Shown: positions 12,301-24,162 of the stretch, in pieces
How the letters are laid out: every line of letters begins with the position of its first letter
Position numbering within the stretch: position 1 is the first letter of the stretch
Assembly (NCBI GenBank): GCA_029204225.1
Contig: MU832090.1
Location: 1 to 64,000 of the forward strand
Length of the DNA stretch: 64,000 nt
Source of the DNA: Diphasiastrum complanatum
Lineage: Eukaryota; Streptophyta; Lycopodiopsida; Lycopodiales; Lycopodiaceae
Reading direction: 5' to 3'
Translations under genes and position numbers: made by a program
Notes under the pieces: model-generated
Database searches by the model: none
Seen by the model: only the letters and a program-made list of their open reading frames with translations
Told to the model about the DNA's origin: nothing

Positions 12301-12612
12301 TATGTGCCTCTCTTCCATCTAATTGTACACCTTGTGTCCATTCTAAATTCAAACCAATTGTATTATTTCATTTCATTATTATCTCAATATGAAAGTGAGT
12401 CCTATTTATGCCTTATGGAACTCCTAATGGAACCTTTTATATCAAATTACCATCTGGCCATATGCTCATCTTAACCATCTATTTACATCAATGGTCTAGA
12501 TGCATCTATATCTAGCCAATATTATTACTTGACTTCTAAACTACGTAATGAATGTTAATGGTGGAAAAATTTTAGCCCATTATTTTTTAGATTCACACCT
12601 GTGAATTAAGAG
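9331..12612. other. AT-rich intergenic stretch, no recognisable gene
   Basis: The open frames here are short (up to about 80 codons), low in complexity and unlike any family I know. I found no LTR, TIR, RNA gene or obvious exon chain. It may be old, diverged repeat or host intergenic DNA. Confidence 0.5.
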
Positions 12613-13039
12613 ATATCATGATTAATTTTGTTGGTCTTCACACATCCACTTGAGGCTCAAGGGCACCTTAAGATGGGTCTTGAAAGAGCCAATAGTGCTC
12701 TCTTGGCCATTTTGAGCCTCTATGGAGCATAGAAGGCCCTATGGTAGGCAAAACAATATCCTTGCCACTCATTGAAATGACTAGAAAGGGCCATATTTAA
12801 ACTCAAGAGGGGCCCCAGATGGGCAAAAAGAGACAAGCCCACCAAGTTGGTCATGTTGGAGGTCATTGGTGGCCCTCAAGAGGGACATATTGAGGACTAA
12901 GAGGGCCCTATCAAGACTCAAGAGCTAATCTTGAGCCTCAAGATAGACTTCTTGGTTTATCAAGATGAGTATGGGGCTGGGATGCTCATATGGTAGATAG
13001 ACATTTGACATGCCATAGGTCCTTCTCAGATCCATCCAC
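12613..13039 (+). repeat. Direct repeat, copy 1 (~425 bp)
   Basis: It matches 14450-14858 almost base for base in the same orientation, from ATTAATTTTGTTGGTC to TCCATCCAC. Copy 1 has about 25 bases (after GAGCTAATC) that copy 2 lacks. It contains CTATGG/CCATAG-type inverted phrases but no coding sequence. Confidence 0.85.
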
Positions 13040-13639
13040 TAGTGGATGGAAAAAAGATGAGCCCTATGGTAGATGGATGGGAATGAAAAATCTCTATGGA
13101 TGACAAACACATATTTTCTTTCATAGGACACACCGAGACCCACCAACCAATGGATAGGTGTTGGAAGGCCTTATGGCAATATTTTTGTTGTTTGTGATAG
13201 GGCAATCCCAAACTCATCAGAAACATGATATTTCTTTTTCCCATCCCTTGAGACATACCATATATTTGGTATTTTCAATTGTTGTATTTATCTCTTTTCT
13301 CCCTAAATCCCATAGTTCACCGAGGTTCATTCATGTTGCTACATATTTACTTTCATTGTTGTAGAACCTATAAAAATACACAAGAAGTGCAGACATGTAG
13401 GTACCTACATGAGAGTCAAACCATCAAAAGAGTATCATGTTGGAAATTAAGCTCACAATTTTATCCTTGGTGATATAATTTAACTCAAGATTCTTCCTAC
13501 ACAATTTTTTTATCATTGATTCCTCCTGCACAATTTTTTCTGCCTCTGAAACAGTGCATGGTTCTTGCACAAAGTAGCACACTGGATCATCCATAAATTC
13601 GAATGGAGGCTGTTTGGATTGGTTCGATCTTCTGGGTTG
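13040..13639. other. Intergenic, nothing recognised
   Basis: It lies between the first copy of the direct repeat and a copia integrase remnant. Only short frames without known motifs are present. Confidence 0.4.
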
Positions 13640-14270
13640 AACTTCGATCCTCTAATGCAATTCAACTTGTTGAGGGACTACTTCATTGTCAGAGTCGGTG
13701 TCGATCTTTTGATCAGTCCTGGGTTCGGAGCTGGTGTCGACTCTAGGATCTAAATTGGATGGAGCTTTTCCCTTGTGGTTGAAGAACTGATCTTCCACAA
13801 AGATGACATCTCTGCTCATGAATGCTTTCAGAGTGTCCAGATTGTAGAGCTTGTATGCCTTGTAGATAGGCGGCGGTAGTAACAACTTTTGCCCAAAATT
13901 CTTTTGGAAGTGAGCCAGCATGCTCTTGGCACTTCAATGAGTGTTTGATTCTTCCTTTCTGCTACATCATTGCACTGAAGTGAGTAGTTGGTTGTGTATT
14001 GTTGATGTATTTCATTTGCCTTGTAGAGCTCTTTGAATTCGGTGGAGATGAATTCTCTCCCTCCATTAGTGTGTAGAGCCTTGATCTTTCTCTGGGTCTG
14101 CCAGCAGATGTCTTGAACTGTTTGAAGAAGTTGAATGCTTTAGATTTGTTCTTCAAGAAGTAGGTGATAGTTCTTCGAAAGAAAGCTAAAACTTTCCTAG
14201 ATTCATCAAGAATAGTGTAGCCTTGTCTATCGAATTCGGCCTTATGACCAAAATCAGTGATTCTGCTTAT
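13640..14270 (-). pseudogene. Copia integrase fragment
   Basis: The minus strand from 14270 reads ISRITDFGHKAEF (end of the pre-integrase region), then KAFNFFKQFK, a shifted version of the ALHTNGG box holding the second integrase Asp region, a CNDVAERKNQ-like Glu region near 13960, and SRDVIFVEDQFF (13800). Frames change several times. A closely related piece in opposite orientation lies at 16725-17245. It sits between the two direct-repeat copies. Confidence 0.75.
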
Positions 14271-14449
14271 TGAAATAGATTGGTATGTGTATATTTGTAT
14301 CATTGTACCCAAGTTTTTACTCCTACATTGGTATTTGCATATTTTGACATTCTCCCTCAAATCTAGCCTAGATTCCCACTTAAAGATTGATTTCTTCTTA
14401 GGTTTGTTCTATTTTATTTATCATATGCTTTTTGAGAGAGTTAAGAAAG

Positions 14450-14858
14450 GTATCGTGATTAATTTTGTTGGTCTTCACACATCCACTTGAGGCTCAAGGG
14501 CACCTTAAGTTGGGTCTTGAAAGAGCCAATAGTGCTCTCTTGGCCATTTTGGGCCTCTATGGAGAATAGAAGGCCCTATGGTAGGCAAAAAAATATCCTT
14601 ACCATAGGGCACCCATTGAAATGACTAGAAAGGGCCATATTTAGACTCAAGAGGGGCCCCAAGATGGCCAAAAGGAGGCAAGCCCACCAAGTGGTCATGT
14701 TGGAGGTCATGTTGGTGGCCCTCAAGAGGGACATATTGAGGACTAAGAGGGCCCTATCAAGACTCAAGAGCTAATCTATCAAGATGACTATGGGGCTGGG
14801 ATGCTCATATGGTAGATAGACATTTGACATGCCATAGGTCCTTCTCATATCCATCCAC
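14450..14858 (+). repeat. Direct repeat, copy 2 (~409 bp)
   Basis: Same orientation as 12613-13039, with small indels. The two copies bracket the integrase fragment, suggesting a local duplication or insertion inside a repeat family. Confidence 0.85.
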
Positions 14859-15619
14859 CCTCCTATATTCATAGTTGTAAAATTTCACGTAAATCTGTCC
14901 ATATTGAGTCACTATTTAAAATGGCATCCCTAGAGTGTGGTTTGATCAATCTCTCATGTTCGCTTTCATGACTCTGGTGATTTCAAGAGGCGGATTGAAG
15001 GCCTTTGTATGTTTGACTGTGTTTAGACATCAATTGCTTAAGAGTTTTAGTGTATTCACAACAATCTCATTGGTTGACTAATGAGCTATTCTTTTGAAGC
15101 CTTCGGAAACTAATCGTTTGCCACAGGTTTAGCATTTGTTTCACGAGTTAAAAATGCCCGCCAACTTTGCTGCATGTGGGGAGGTCGTTGAATCTATATC
15201 TCTTCTCGAAATGCACTAGTAACAAACATTTTTGAAGCCTATGCAAACGGTTCAGATGAAGATTAGGCGTTTATTCAAGATCTAGCCCTATTTTACCTCA
15301 CTCTTTAAGTGAATTTCAGCTTATATACAAGTCATGCTTGTACGTCTCATTGGTATCTCAAAAGCCAGAGCTCACACACGTGATCTCTTGTACATTTCAA
15401 AGTTCCTTAGGCTATCTGAAAATTGTCGGCAGATCGTTAGGAATCTGCCTTGCCGATTGCCATTGAAAGTGCCTATGATCATGAACGGCCTTATTTTCGA
15501 CTCCATACCCAATGGAGCTTGAGCTGTAATTGTGGTATACACCAACTTTTGTTAGCATTTCCTTAGATTGGCAGTCTATTTGGGGATCATTTTATAATCC
15601 TTCTCTTTCATGCTAGGAG
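14859..15619. other. Intergenic, nothing recognised
   Basis: No coding motif, LTR end or RNA gene was found. The right edge is the abrupt start of a copia RT fragment near 15620. Confidence 0.4.
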
Positions 15620-16720
15620 CAATCATGGAGTGAACCAACTAGCTTCCTATAGAGAGTAATGTCCTCGAAGGATCTTTCATTACCTCTTATAGTTAGCTTT
15701 ACATGAGACTCCATAGGTGTATCACTAGCTTTTGCATCTACCATATAAAATCTTTCCTAAATAGAATTAGCATACTTACCTTGACAAATGAAAGTGGATT
15801 GAGAAGATCTAATGACTTTTATTCCCAAAATGTAATGTAAATTACCAAGATCATGCACCTCAAACTCCTTAAGAGCACTCTTGATATCTTCCACATCTTG
15901 ATTGTCTCCACCACTCAAGATGATATCATCCACATAGATTAGCAAGATGGTAACATCATTTCCAGCAAACCTATAATAAAGTGAATGATCATACTCACTC
16001 ATAACAAAGCCTTGAGAGAGTAAAAAAGTGTTAAGCTTAGCATACCAACTCCTTGGTGTTTTCTTAAGGCCATACAAGCTCTTTTGTAGTAGACACACAT
16101 GATTTGGCTTTGTTGATGAAATGTACTCTCGGGCAGCTCCATGTACACTTCATCCTCAAGATCACCATTCAAGAATGCATTTGAAATGTCCATTTTCCAT
16201 AGATCCCATCCATAAAGTCTAGCAAGTGAAATGATGACTTGAATGCTTACCATCTTTGCCATGGGTGCAAAGGTCTCATCATATTCAATCCCTTGTTGTT
16301 GAGCATATCCTTTTCCCACTAACCTTGCCTTGTACTTGTTGATAGATCCATCTTGGTTTGTCTTCACCTTGAAGATCCATTTGCATCCAATAGCTTTCTT
16401 GTCCTTAGGCAACTCCACCAATCTCCATGTTCTATTCTTCAGAAGAGCTTGATACTCAAGATCCATTGCTTGGATCCACTCCTCTTCTTTCCTTGCTATC
16501 TACACGTGTAGGGTCATCCAAAGAGATTAGGAAAGCAACATAATTTCCAAAAACTACTTGCTTACCCTTTTGATCATATGTGAGCCTTGAAGGTACTTGT
16601 CTTTCCCTTGATGTTCTCCTTGGCTTTTGACTTGATGAAGGTCCATCATCATCACCATCCAAAGAAGAATCCTTTTCATCAACATCAAGAACTAGGAGAC
16701 AACTCATCTCATACTATTGA
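15620..16720 (-). pseudogene. Copia linker-RT fragment, truncated both ends
   Basis: From 16707 the minus strand reads the pre-RT linker (PSRLTYDQKGKQVV), RT (KAIGCKWIFKVKTNQ, ARLVGKGYAQ, DISNAFLNGDLEDEVYM), then after a frameshift KSLYGLKK and YVDDIILSGG near 15920, and the thumb (PMESHVKL, ITLYRKL) to about 15620. It is close to element A. A frameshift near 16100 and loss of RNase H and of everything before the linker make it a pseudogene. Confidence 0.85.
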
Positions 16721-16724
16721 GGGT

Positions 16725-17245
16725 GAAGAAACAGTCAGAATCAAATTCTAGAAAGGTGATGTAAACTTTCTGTCCAATGTTCTTCACATTCCAAATCTTA
16801 CTAAGAATATACTTTCAATAAGCAGAATCACTGATTTTGGTCATAGGGCCGAATTCTATAGACAGGGATGCACTATTCTTGATGAATCTAGGAAAGTTTT
16901 AGCTTTCTCTCAAAGAACTATCACCTGATTCTTGAAGCACAAATCTAAAGCATTCAACTTCTTTAAATAGTTCAAGACATCTGCTGAAAATCAGACCCAG
17001 AGAAAGATCGAGGCTCTACACACTAATGGAGGTGGAGAATTCCTCCACCTAATTCAAAGAGTTCTACAAGGCAAATGAAATACATTAACAATACACAATC
17101 AGCTACTCACGTCAGTGCAATGGCGTAGCGAAAAGGAAGAATCAGACACTCATTGAAAGTGCCAAGACCATGTTGGCCCATGCCTCTCTTCCAAAGAAAT
17201 TTTGGGCAAAAGCTGTTATGACAGCCGCCTATCTACAAGGCATAC
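16725..17245 (+). pseudogene. Copia pre-integrase/integrase fragment
   Basis: The plus strand reads VLHIPNLTKNILSISRITD, then DESRKVLAF, IEALHTNGGGEF (second catalytic Asp replaced by Asn) and traces of the third box, ending LGKSCYDSRLSTRH-like at 17245. Stops are frequent. It is the inverted counterpart of 13640-14270. Confidence 0.7.
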
Positions 17246-17246
17246 A

Positions 17247-18000
17247 AAAAATCAAATCTTCATAAAAACTCTCGTAGAGCCCTCTGAAGTTCCATCTCAG
17301 TAAGACTAGGACATAGAGAGACTTGCGAGAGTTAGTTTGATATCTAAGTGCCTGTGCGAGAGTTCCCAATGAAAAAAAGACGGGAAAGTACAGTGAACCC
17401 TCGTAGATAGCAAAATTTTCAGTTCTAGTGGTCAAGAACTCTCGCAGAGGATTATGAAGTTCCATCTCAGTGAGACTAGGACACAGAGTTTATGAGAGTT
17501 AGCCTTATTCCAATGAGCAGAAAATTGGATTTAAGTGCAAAAAAATCACTAACAAGTGAAAATCTAGCAAATTTTTCCAGTAAGAACTATTGCAGACCCT
17601 CTCAAATGATTCAGAATGTCAATTTACATCAATGACAAAGCCTGCGAGAGTTAGTGTGAAGATCTGGTGAAGATCAAGCCAAAAAAGTGATTTTTAACCC
17701 TCACAAACAGTGAAATTTTTACTTCTTGCAAGAGTTAACTCTCGCAGAAAATTCCGTAGTGAGATCTGCATCAGATCCAGCTATTGTGAACCTTGTGAGA
17801 GTTACTTAACCAAGATCTGAAAGATATCAAGTTTTTTACCTACAAAAATAGCTAAAGAACCCTTGCACAGCCAACCCTTGCACAAGATAACCCTCGCTGA
17901 CCAAAGCAGTGGAAATATCTCATCAGATCTAGCTACTGTCAAAATCTCAAGTCAATCAGTGCAAGGAGTAAAAAGTTATCAAGGAAAAACCACCATAAAA
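17247..18000 (+). repeat. Leader-type repeat, copy 1 (CTCGCAGAG-rich)
   Basis: About 750 bp paralogous to 22516-23365. It carries internal diverged repeats: AACTCTCGYAGAG followed by GAAGTTCCATCTCAGT and GCGAGAGTTAG occurs around 17270-17350 and again at 17440-17500, with looser copies after. It directly precedes a gypsy-type gag frame, so I read it as that element's untranslated leader. No coding potential is evident. Confidence 0.6.
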
Positions 18001-18124
18001 GGCCTAAAATTCACTTCCGGCCAATCAGATCGATCAGATCCTTGAAGATCCAGACTGCATCCTATTGTATAAGCAAGATCCAATCACTTTGGAACCCACC
18101 ATCGGATGAATCTGAGATTGGGAT

Positions 18125-20045
18125 GATCAATAACACGAAGGATAGCAAATCAGGCACCACACATTTCCAGATTAACAGTTGTGCAACAAGAGGCAGATCC
18201 GGAACCAGCACCAATGGACCCAATGGGCCAACCTGTACCTGTCGCTCCCTTGCAAGTAGTCCGGAGAGCACCACAGATGGAAATACCAAAATACGACGGA
18301 TCATCAGATCCCATCCGATTCCTAGCAAGCTTGTGAAATTTACGACGAACGGACACCTGCGGAGAAGCTGATGTTATTCCCTATGTCCTTACTGACAGTG
18401 GATCAGGATTGGTTTTTCAACCTGTCAGAGGAAGAAAAATCCACCTGGGAAGCGGTTAAAGCAACTCTCATTACGCGCTTTAAACCAAGAAAGTTCCTAG
18501 AAGACCCGTTTCTCCTGCTGAGCAACGTCAAGATGGGAAAACGAGAAAGGGTCCAGGACTATATTGAACGGGTCAAACATCTACGATCCGAGTGCAATAT
18601 AGGCCTAACTCCTGATTATGCGGTGATCATGTGGTTCCTATCCGGATTACCACAAAGCATCAGAAGAGAACTGAAATGATGGGAGCAGTATGCTACTCTG
18701 CAAGAAGCTATGGAAAATGACGACGAATATCCTTCCAACCACACTCCTACTCCCTCAATTGCATCATCATCATCAAACTCATCCGCAATATCCACAAAAC
18801 TGTTGTTGGAGCAAATGACAAAATTACACAAACAACAGATGGAGCAACTTACGGCGTAGTTTGACCAAAAATTGAAAGCCTTACAGGGAATTGTAGCAAT
18901 AACTCCACATCCACCGGAACCAAACTAGCTGCAATATCCTCGACAGGAGAATGTATGGTGTTCAGTATGCACGCAAAACCAAACAACAAACGAGTGTCCA
19001 ATCCTAAAGCAAAATCTGAGACTAACACATAGATTCTGCCATCTATGCAATGCAACATCGCACGATATGGCATTTTGCTCGGTTAACCCCCGAATTGTTC
19101 AACAAAAGAGAAGTCCTTATCAAACTTCCTATCCTTATCATCAAGGGGCACCCAACGCGGCACCAAGGTATGATGCACCAAATCAACCACAGCGTATGGC
19201 CTTACCTGCTCTACCAGGGCCAGCCAATCAACAAGTGGCCCATGTAAATCTGACAGCAGCAGAACCAGAGATGCAAATGCCACCTCAACCTGAGCAGCAG
19301 CAATGGTACGAACCAAATGAACCATTTATGGATCCTGCCATAAATGAATATGTTTTGGCCTATGCAACTCAAACTCAGTGCCAAGGTGGAAGAAATTACG
19401 GTTGCTACGGATGCGGTGAAGGACACAGAATAGCAAATTGTCCCTACAAGGGACAATATACAACCTCCTGCCAAGAATGCAGTTATGGACACTTTTACAA
19501 GAATTGTCCATTGAAACCTGGAACCAGTTCACCTCTTAACCTCATTGCCATACAGCAACCAGCAATTTCAGCAGGGATGCCATCAGAAGGTCGACAATTC
19601 CATGCTCTTGTGTTAGCTGTTACGCGAGCACAGAAGAGGAAGGAAGAGACTCTCTCACCACCACCATCGATCACTAACGACCAACCCTCAACTTCAGTGC
19701 CATATTAAAATGTGAGGGAAGAGAGAAGACAATACCAGAAAATAAGACACTGGGTACAAAAAGCACAAGCGGAGGAAAAAGAACAGGAAAGAGACAATCC
19801 CACAGAACCTCCAGTCGGCGTTGAATGGGAACCGCAAGTGGATTCACCACTGCGCACTGATCAGAATGATCGGTTGCACCAACATAAACCACCTTTTTAC
19901 ATGGTGGAGCCCGAGGAACCATGCACTGAAAGGCTCACACTTATGCTGTCAAGCCATGTTAGTTTACCACTCAGGGAACTACTGCGGATTGCACCACAAG
20001 CGCAAAGCCTTCTAGCTGAATGGGCCAAAGTGGATGAGGAGCCAG
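18125..20045 (+). pseudogene. Ty3/gypsy-type gag with several zinc knuckles, decayed
   Basis: From 18371 one frame runs to 20050, broken only by in-frame stops (TGA at 18677-18679, others near 18858 and 18928, TAA at 19706-19708). The capsid-like part (TVDQDWFFNLSEEEKSTW, ITRFKP, FLSGLPQSIRREL) matches the retrotransposon gag family. Downstream are four knuckle-like boxes: CSVC...NEC (His replaced), CHLCNATSHDMAFC, CYGCGEGHRIANC and CQECSYGHFYKNC. A further N-terminal piece (QMEIPKYDGSSDPIRFL) is in another frame near 18280. No protease or pol follows because the copia LTR at 20046 cuts it; its TGA supplies the last stop. Confidence 0.75.
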
Positions 20046-20700
20046 TGTGAAAAATACAGATCCTAAGTGGATCTAAACTCCAAGATCATTGGCTTGAATG
20101 CTTGCACTCCAAACTACATAAGCTAGGAATTGGCAACACATTCTATGCTACCTAGAATGCAAAGAACTTGATCAAAAAACATTTATCACAAATGGAAACT
20201 TCCATAAACATCAAGTGCGGCCCAAAATAGCATTATACAGTCCATAATACATCAGCCTACCACTTTTGGAAAGCACCTAAGATCATACACAATAGCTTGA
20301 AGACAATACACACAACAATGCTCTCAATGGAGGAAGAAACAATGACAATGATCTATTGATCTCAATGAAGCATACAAAAGGTTTCTCCAACCTGTTCTCC
20401 ACGACTTCCCTACTATTTATGGATGAGGAAGATGACTCTCTCTCCTCTCTCTAGAAGGTACTTGACCCTAGATATTCCCTATATAGGAAAAATAGCTAAA
20501 AATGGCTTATATGACCAAAATACATCAAAATGGTCTCATTTTGAAGGGTATGAAGTTTGACACTTCATCATACTGAAAAAATACAGTAAATAAAAACATT
20601 TTGGCCTGGTTCACACGTGTGGAACTCCAGAACCAAAACTATTTACAATTTTAGCCAATTTAGGCCTCAAACTAGCTAGGAAATGTTGACAATTTTCACA
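20046..20700 (-). repeat. 3' LTR of the 5'-truncated copia
   Basis: 655 bp with inverted ends TGTGAAAA / TTTTCACA. CACACGTGTG occurs at 20612-20621. The polypurine tract (complement of CTCCCTCTTC, 20701-20710) is adjacent. The upstream frame ends GTG TGA inside the LTR. Confidence 0.85.
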
Positions 20701-22441
20701 CTCCCTCTTCAACATTGGATGCTAGTTTCAACATAGTCTTTGAGCACATTCCAAGATTAGATCTATGAATTAAATATAGGTCCTTTCCCAATGGTTTGGT
20801 GAAGATATCAGCCACACACTCCTTTGAAGAGACATGTTGAAGCTCCACCTCTTTGGCAATGACTTGATCTCTCACAAAATGGTGAGCAATCTCAATGTGC
20901 TTGCTCCTTGCATGAAAAACAGGATTGCTTGCCAAGCTTTGGGCTGAAAGGTTATCACAAAGTATGATTGGAGTCTTCTCTGGTTCCAGCAAGTGAAGAT
21001 CCAATAACATCCTCTTGATCCAAAGAATCTCCTTGGTGCATGTTGTTAATGCCTTGTACTCGGCTTCGGTGGAAGATAGAGAGATAGTTGGTTGCTTCTT
21101 TGATAGCCATGACACCACTCCATCTCCAAGATAGATTGCAAAGGCACTTGTTGACTTCCTATCCATTTGATCACCTGCAAAATCTGAATCTGAAAATCCA
21201 CAAAGGTTAGGTGTAGTACCTCCATACAAGATGCCAAAATCTCTAGATCCCGAGATGTATCTAAGTACTCTCTTTCCTAGGTTCCAATGAGCCTCACTAG
21301 GATCTTGCATAAATTGACTTAGTTTACCAACCACAAAGCTTAGATCAGGTCTTGTGATGGTTAACCATATAAGAGATCCTATTAGCTTTCTATAGAGAGT
21401 AATGTCCTTGAAGGATCTTTCATTACTTCTTGTAGTTAGCTTTACATTTGATTCCATAGGAGTAGAAACAACTTTACAATCTTCCATATGAAACCTTTTT
21501 AGAATAGAGTTAACATACTTTTCTTGACATATGAATGTAGATTTAGAAGTTCTAATAATCTCTATTCCTAAGATATAATGAAGTTTACCAAGATCTTGAA
21601 TTTCAAACTCTCTTTTGAGTGCCATCTTGATTTCATCTATATCTAGATTGTTACCACCACTTAAGATAATGTCATCAACATAGATCAAAAGTAAAGTGAT
21701 ATCATTTTCATTCAATCTAAAGTAGAGAGAATGATCATACTCACTCATAACAAAGTTTTGAGAAAGTAAGAAGGAATTGAGCTTAGCATACCAACTCCTT
21801 GGTGCTTGCTTTAGCCCATACAAACTCTTTTGGAGATAGCACACATGATTAGGCTCATCATGTGAAACATAGCCCTCGGGTTGCTCCATGTAAATATCTT
21901 CTTCAAGATCACCATTCAAGAAGGCATTAGTAACATCCATTTGCCACATATCCCAATCATAAAGAGTTGCAAGAGAGATTAGGATTCGAATAGTTACCAT
22001 CTTTGCCACGGGTGCAAAGGTCTCATCATAGTCAATACCATATTCTTGAGCATACCCCTTTGCCACCAACCTTGCCTTGTACTTGTTGATTGATCCATCT
22101 TGATTTGTCTTGATCTTGAAGATCCACTTACAACCAATTGCCTTCTTGTCCTTTGGAAGCTTTACCAACCTCCATGTGTTGCTTTTGATGAGTGCTTGAT
22201 GCTCATGATCCATGGCTTGGATCCATTCCTTCTTTTGAATTGCTTCACCTACACAAGTTGGTTCATCAAAAGAGGTAAGAAAAGCAAAGTTAGAGTTGTC
22301 CACCACTTGCTTTCCTTTTTCATCATAGGTTAGCCTTGATGGCTTAGCCCTTTGCCTTTGAGTCTTCCTTGAAGTTTGCTTTGGAGTGGCATCTCCATCT
22401 TCATCCAAGACATCTTGCACATCATGATGATTAGTAGGCAC
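20696..22441 (-). CDS. Copia RT-RNase H, open 581-codon partial polyprotein
   Basis: An uninterrupted frame: linker (SRLTYDEKGKQVVD), RT with KWIFKIKTNQDGS, ARLVAKGYAQ, TNAFLNGDLEEDIYMEQ, SLYGLKQAPRSWYAKL and YVDDI (Asp pair at about residues 256-257), then RNase H with FSDSDFAGD, SSTEAEYKAL, CDNLSAQSL and KECVADIFTKPL. Copia frame continues upstream of this Met to about 22515 (KFVISRDVIF), so the Met is arbitrary. Lacking gag, protease and integrase it can be at most a truncated product. High similarity to element A. Confidence 0.9.
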   Translation of the reverse strand: MPTNHHDVQDVLDEDGDATPKQTSRKTQRQRAKPSRLTYDEKGKQVVDNSNFAFLTSFDEPTCVGEAIQKKEWIQAMDHEHQALIKSNTWRLVKLPKDKKAIGCKWIFKIKTNQDGSINKYKARLVAKGYAQEYGIDYDETFAPVAKMVTIRILISLATLYDWDMWQMDVTNAFLNGDLEEDIYMEQPEGYVSHDEPNHVCYLQKSLYGLKQAPRSWYAKLNSFLLSQNFVMSEYDHSLYFRLNENDITLLLIYVDDIILSGGNNLDIDEIKMALKREFEIQDLGKLHYILGIEIIRTSKSTFICQEKYVNSILKRFHMEDCKVVSTPMESNVKLTTRSNERSFKDITLYRKLIGSLIWLTITRPDLSFVVGKLSQFMQDPSEAHWNLGKRVLRYISGSRDFGILYGGTTPNLCGFSDSDFAGDQMDRKSTSAFAIYLGDGVVSWLSKKQPTISLSSTEAEYKALTTCTKEILWIKRMLLDLHLLEPEKTPIILCDNLSAQSLASNPVFHARSKHIEIAHHFVRDQVIAKEVELQHVSSKECVADIFTKPLGKDLYLIHRSNLGMCSKTMLKLASNVEEGV

Positions 22442-22515
22442 ATCAACATCAACATCAACAACATTGGAAACATTCTCTTCATGAAAGATGACATCCCTAC
22501 TTATGACAAATTTCT

Positions 22516-23365
22516 AGGGTACTGTCCCAGACCTGCACAGAAGCCTGCGAGAGTTAGTTCCAAGCAAGATTTTCAAAAAACAAAGAAAAACCATAAAAAT
22601 TTCAAAAAATACCCTTGTAAAAAATAAAAAAAAATTTAGAAGTTCATAAGAACCTTCGTAGAGCTCTCTAAAGTTCCATCTCAGTGAGACCAGGGCATAG
22701 AGAAGCTTGCAAAGGTTAGTTACCAGTTTAAGTGCTCTTGCGAAGGTTCCCACTAAGAAAAAGATAGAAAAATCAGGCAAAACCCTTGCAGACAAAAAAA
22801 AATTCAGTTTTAGTGGCCAAGAACCCTCGTAGAGAATTTTGAAGTTCCATCTCAGTGAGACAAGAACACAGAAGAGCCTGCAAAGATTAGTTTGATTCTA
22901 GTGAGCAGAAAATTGGATTTGAGTGTCTTAAAATCACTAAAGTCAAAAGATCCATCAAACCCTCGCACAAGTAACCTTCGTAGACCATTCCATTGGATTC
23001 ATAATGTCTTTTTACATAAGTGATAAAGTCTATGAGATACAAATTATTGGTAAAGATCAGAGCAAAAAAGTATTTCTAGACCCTTTCAAGCTGTAAACTT
23101 TTTACTTTCTACAAGAGTTAACCTTCACAGAGATTTTCAGAGCTAAATCCATACCAGATACAGCTCCTGTAAGCCCTGTGAGAGTTACTTCCCAGTAGTT
23201 TTAAAAAAATCAAGTTTTTTGACTATAAAATAGTGAAAGAACCTTCACATAGCCAACCATCACATGAGTAACCTTCGCAAACCAAGTTAGTAGTTAGATC
23301 TGCATCACATCTAACTGATGTGAAAATCTCAGGCCAATCATGCAAATTATGTGAAAAAAGTTATC
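22516..23365 (+). repeat. Leader-type repeat, copy 2
   Basis: It aligns with 17247-18000 in order and orientation (GAAGTTCCATCTCAGTGAGAC, AACCCTCGTAGAG, GCAGAAAATTGGATT) until about 23363, after which the copies differ. No gag follows. It may be the other side of the gypsy element interrupted by the copia, or an independent copy. Confidence 0.6.
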
Positions 23366-24162
23366 GTGCGGTTATTATTGTTGTGAAAGTGAGACTATCT
23401 CTATATTCGTATTCTTCTTCTTATTCACAAACCATTTTTGTGTCTTTGAATTTTCTTTTGCACGGAAGTTGTTTACAAAATCCCAAACACACGCCTACAC
23501 ATTACAGAACACATTCTATTCTAGCAATCAGGACAAATGATAGCACAAGATAGGAAGATGCACGAAAATAGAGCGACTGTATTATCAGTAAACTTTTTAG
23601 AGCGAAATTGTCAGTGTCTCGCTCATTGGCGGAATGACACTCTACTCTTTCACTGTGTTCTTCTCGTTGGTAGACTTTCATGCACAACTATAGTTTCTAG
23701 TAATTTTTTGCTCACTCGCTACCTCTCTCTCTGTGTCTCTTACAGATCTCTCTCAATTCAGATTTTTTAGTTATGATCCAGAGAGGATCGTTTATACCTC
23801 CACTGTGTGGAGTTTACAAGATAGCTAAACGTAAACGCTAATCAACTAGCTAGTTAGTCTTCGTCTTTGCCGTTCATTTCAGCTGGGCGTGAAGCCTGTT
23901 GAGCTGTCAGCCAACAGTGTGAAAGATTCTTCTTTGTGTCGTAATCTCCATTTGCTTTCATTCTTTTCATTTCTTTTGTAGCTTTTCGTTTTGCGTCCCT
24001 TTGTGGTTTGCGGTCCTGGAGGTGTGTTTACGATTCACGAATGATTCGTGAATCGTTCGTGCTTCAAGTCAAAGACACGTTGACTATCGCAAATCGTTCT
24101 CATTCGACCTTCGTTTCTTGTTCATGCTGCGACAAAGTTGCAAGAGTTCACCATTTCTGACA
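23366..24162 (-). repeat. Probable 3' LTR of minus-strand copia; outer end not placed
   Basis: The inner end is clear: on the minus strand TGTCAGAAATGG starts at 24162 directly after a polypurine tract (complement of CTCCCTCTTG, 24163-24172). The left limit is uncertain. The stretch contains CACGAATGATTCGTGAATCGTTCGTG-like inverted phrases near 24030 and no coding sequence. Confidence 0.5.

Larger units (their letters stand above)
20046..22515 (-). mobile_element. Minus-strand Ty1/copia, 5' truncated, RT-RNase H and 3' LTR kept
   Basis: A 3' LTR (20046-20700) and an open RT-RNase H frame are kept. Everything upstream of the integrase-RT linker is missing: at 22515 the copia sequence stops abruptly and gypsy-leader sequence begins. 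The left target flank would be GCCAG, but no matching right flank exists because of the truncation. Confidence 0.88.

Noticed and set aside
9331-12612. Host gene in the long featureless stretch
   Set aside because: No exon chain, known motif or conserved frame could be found; remaining frames are short and low in complexity.
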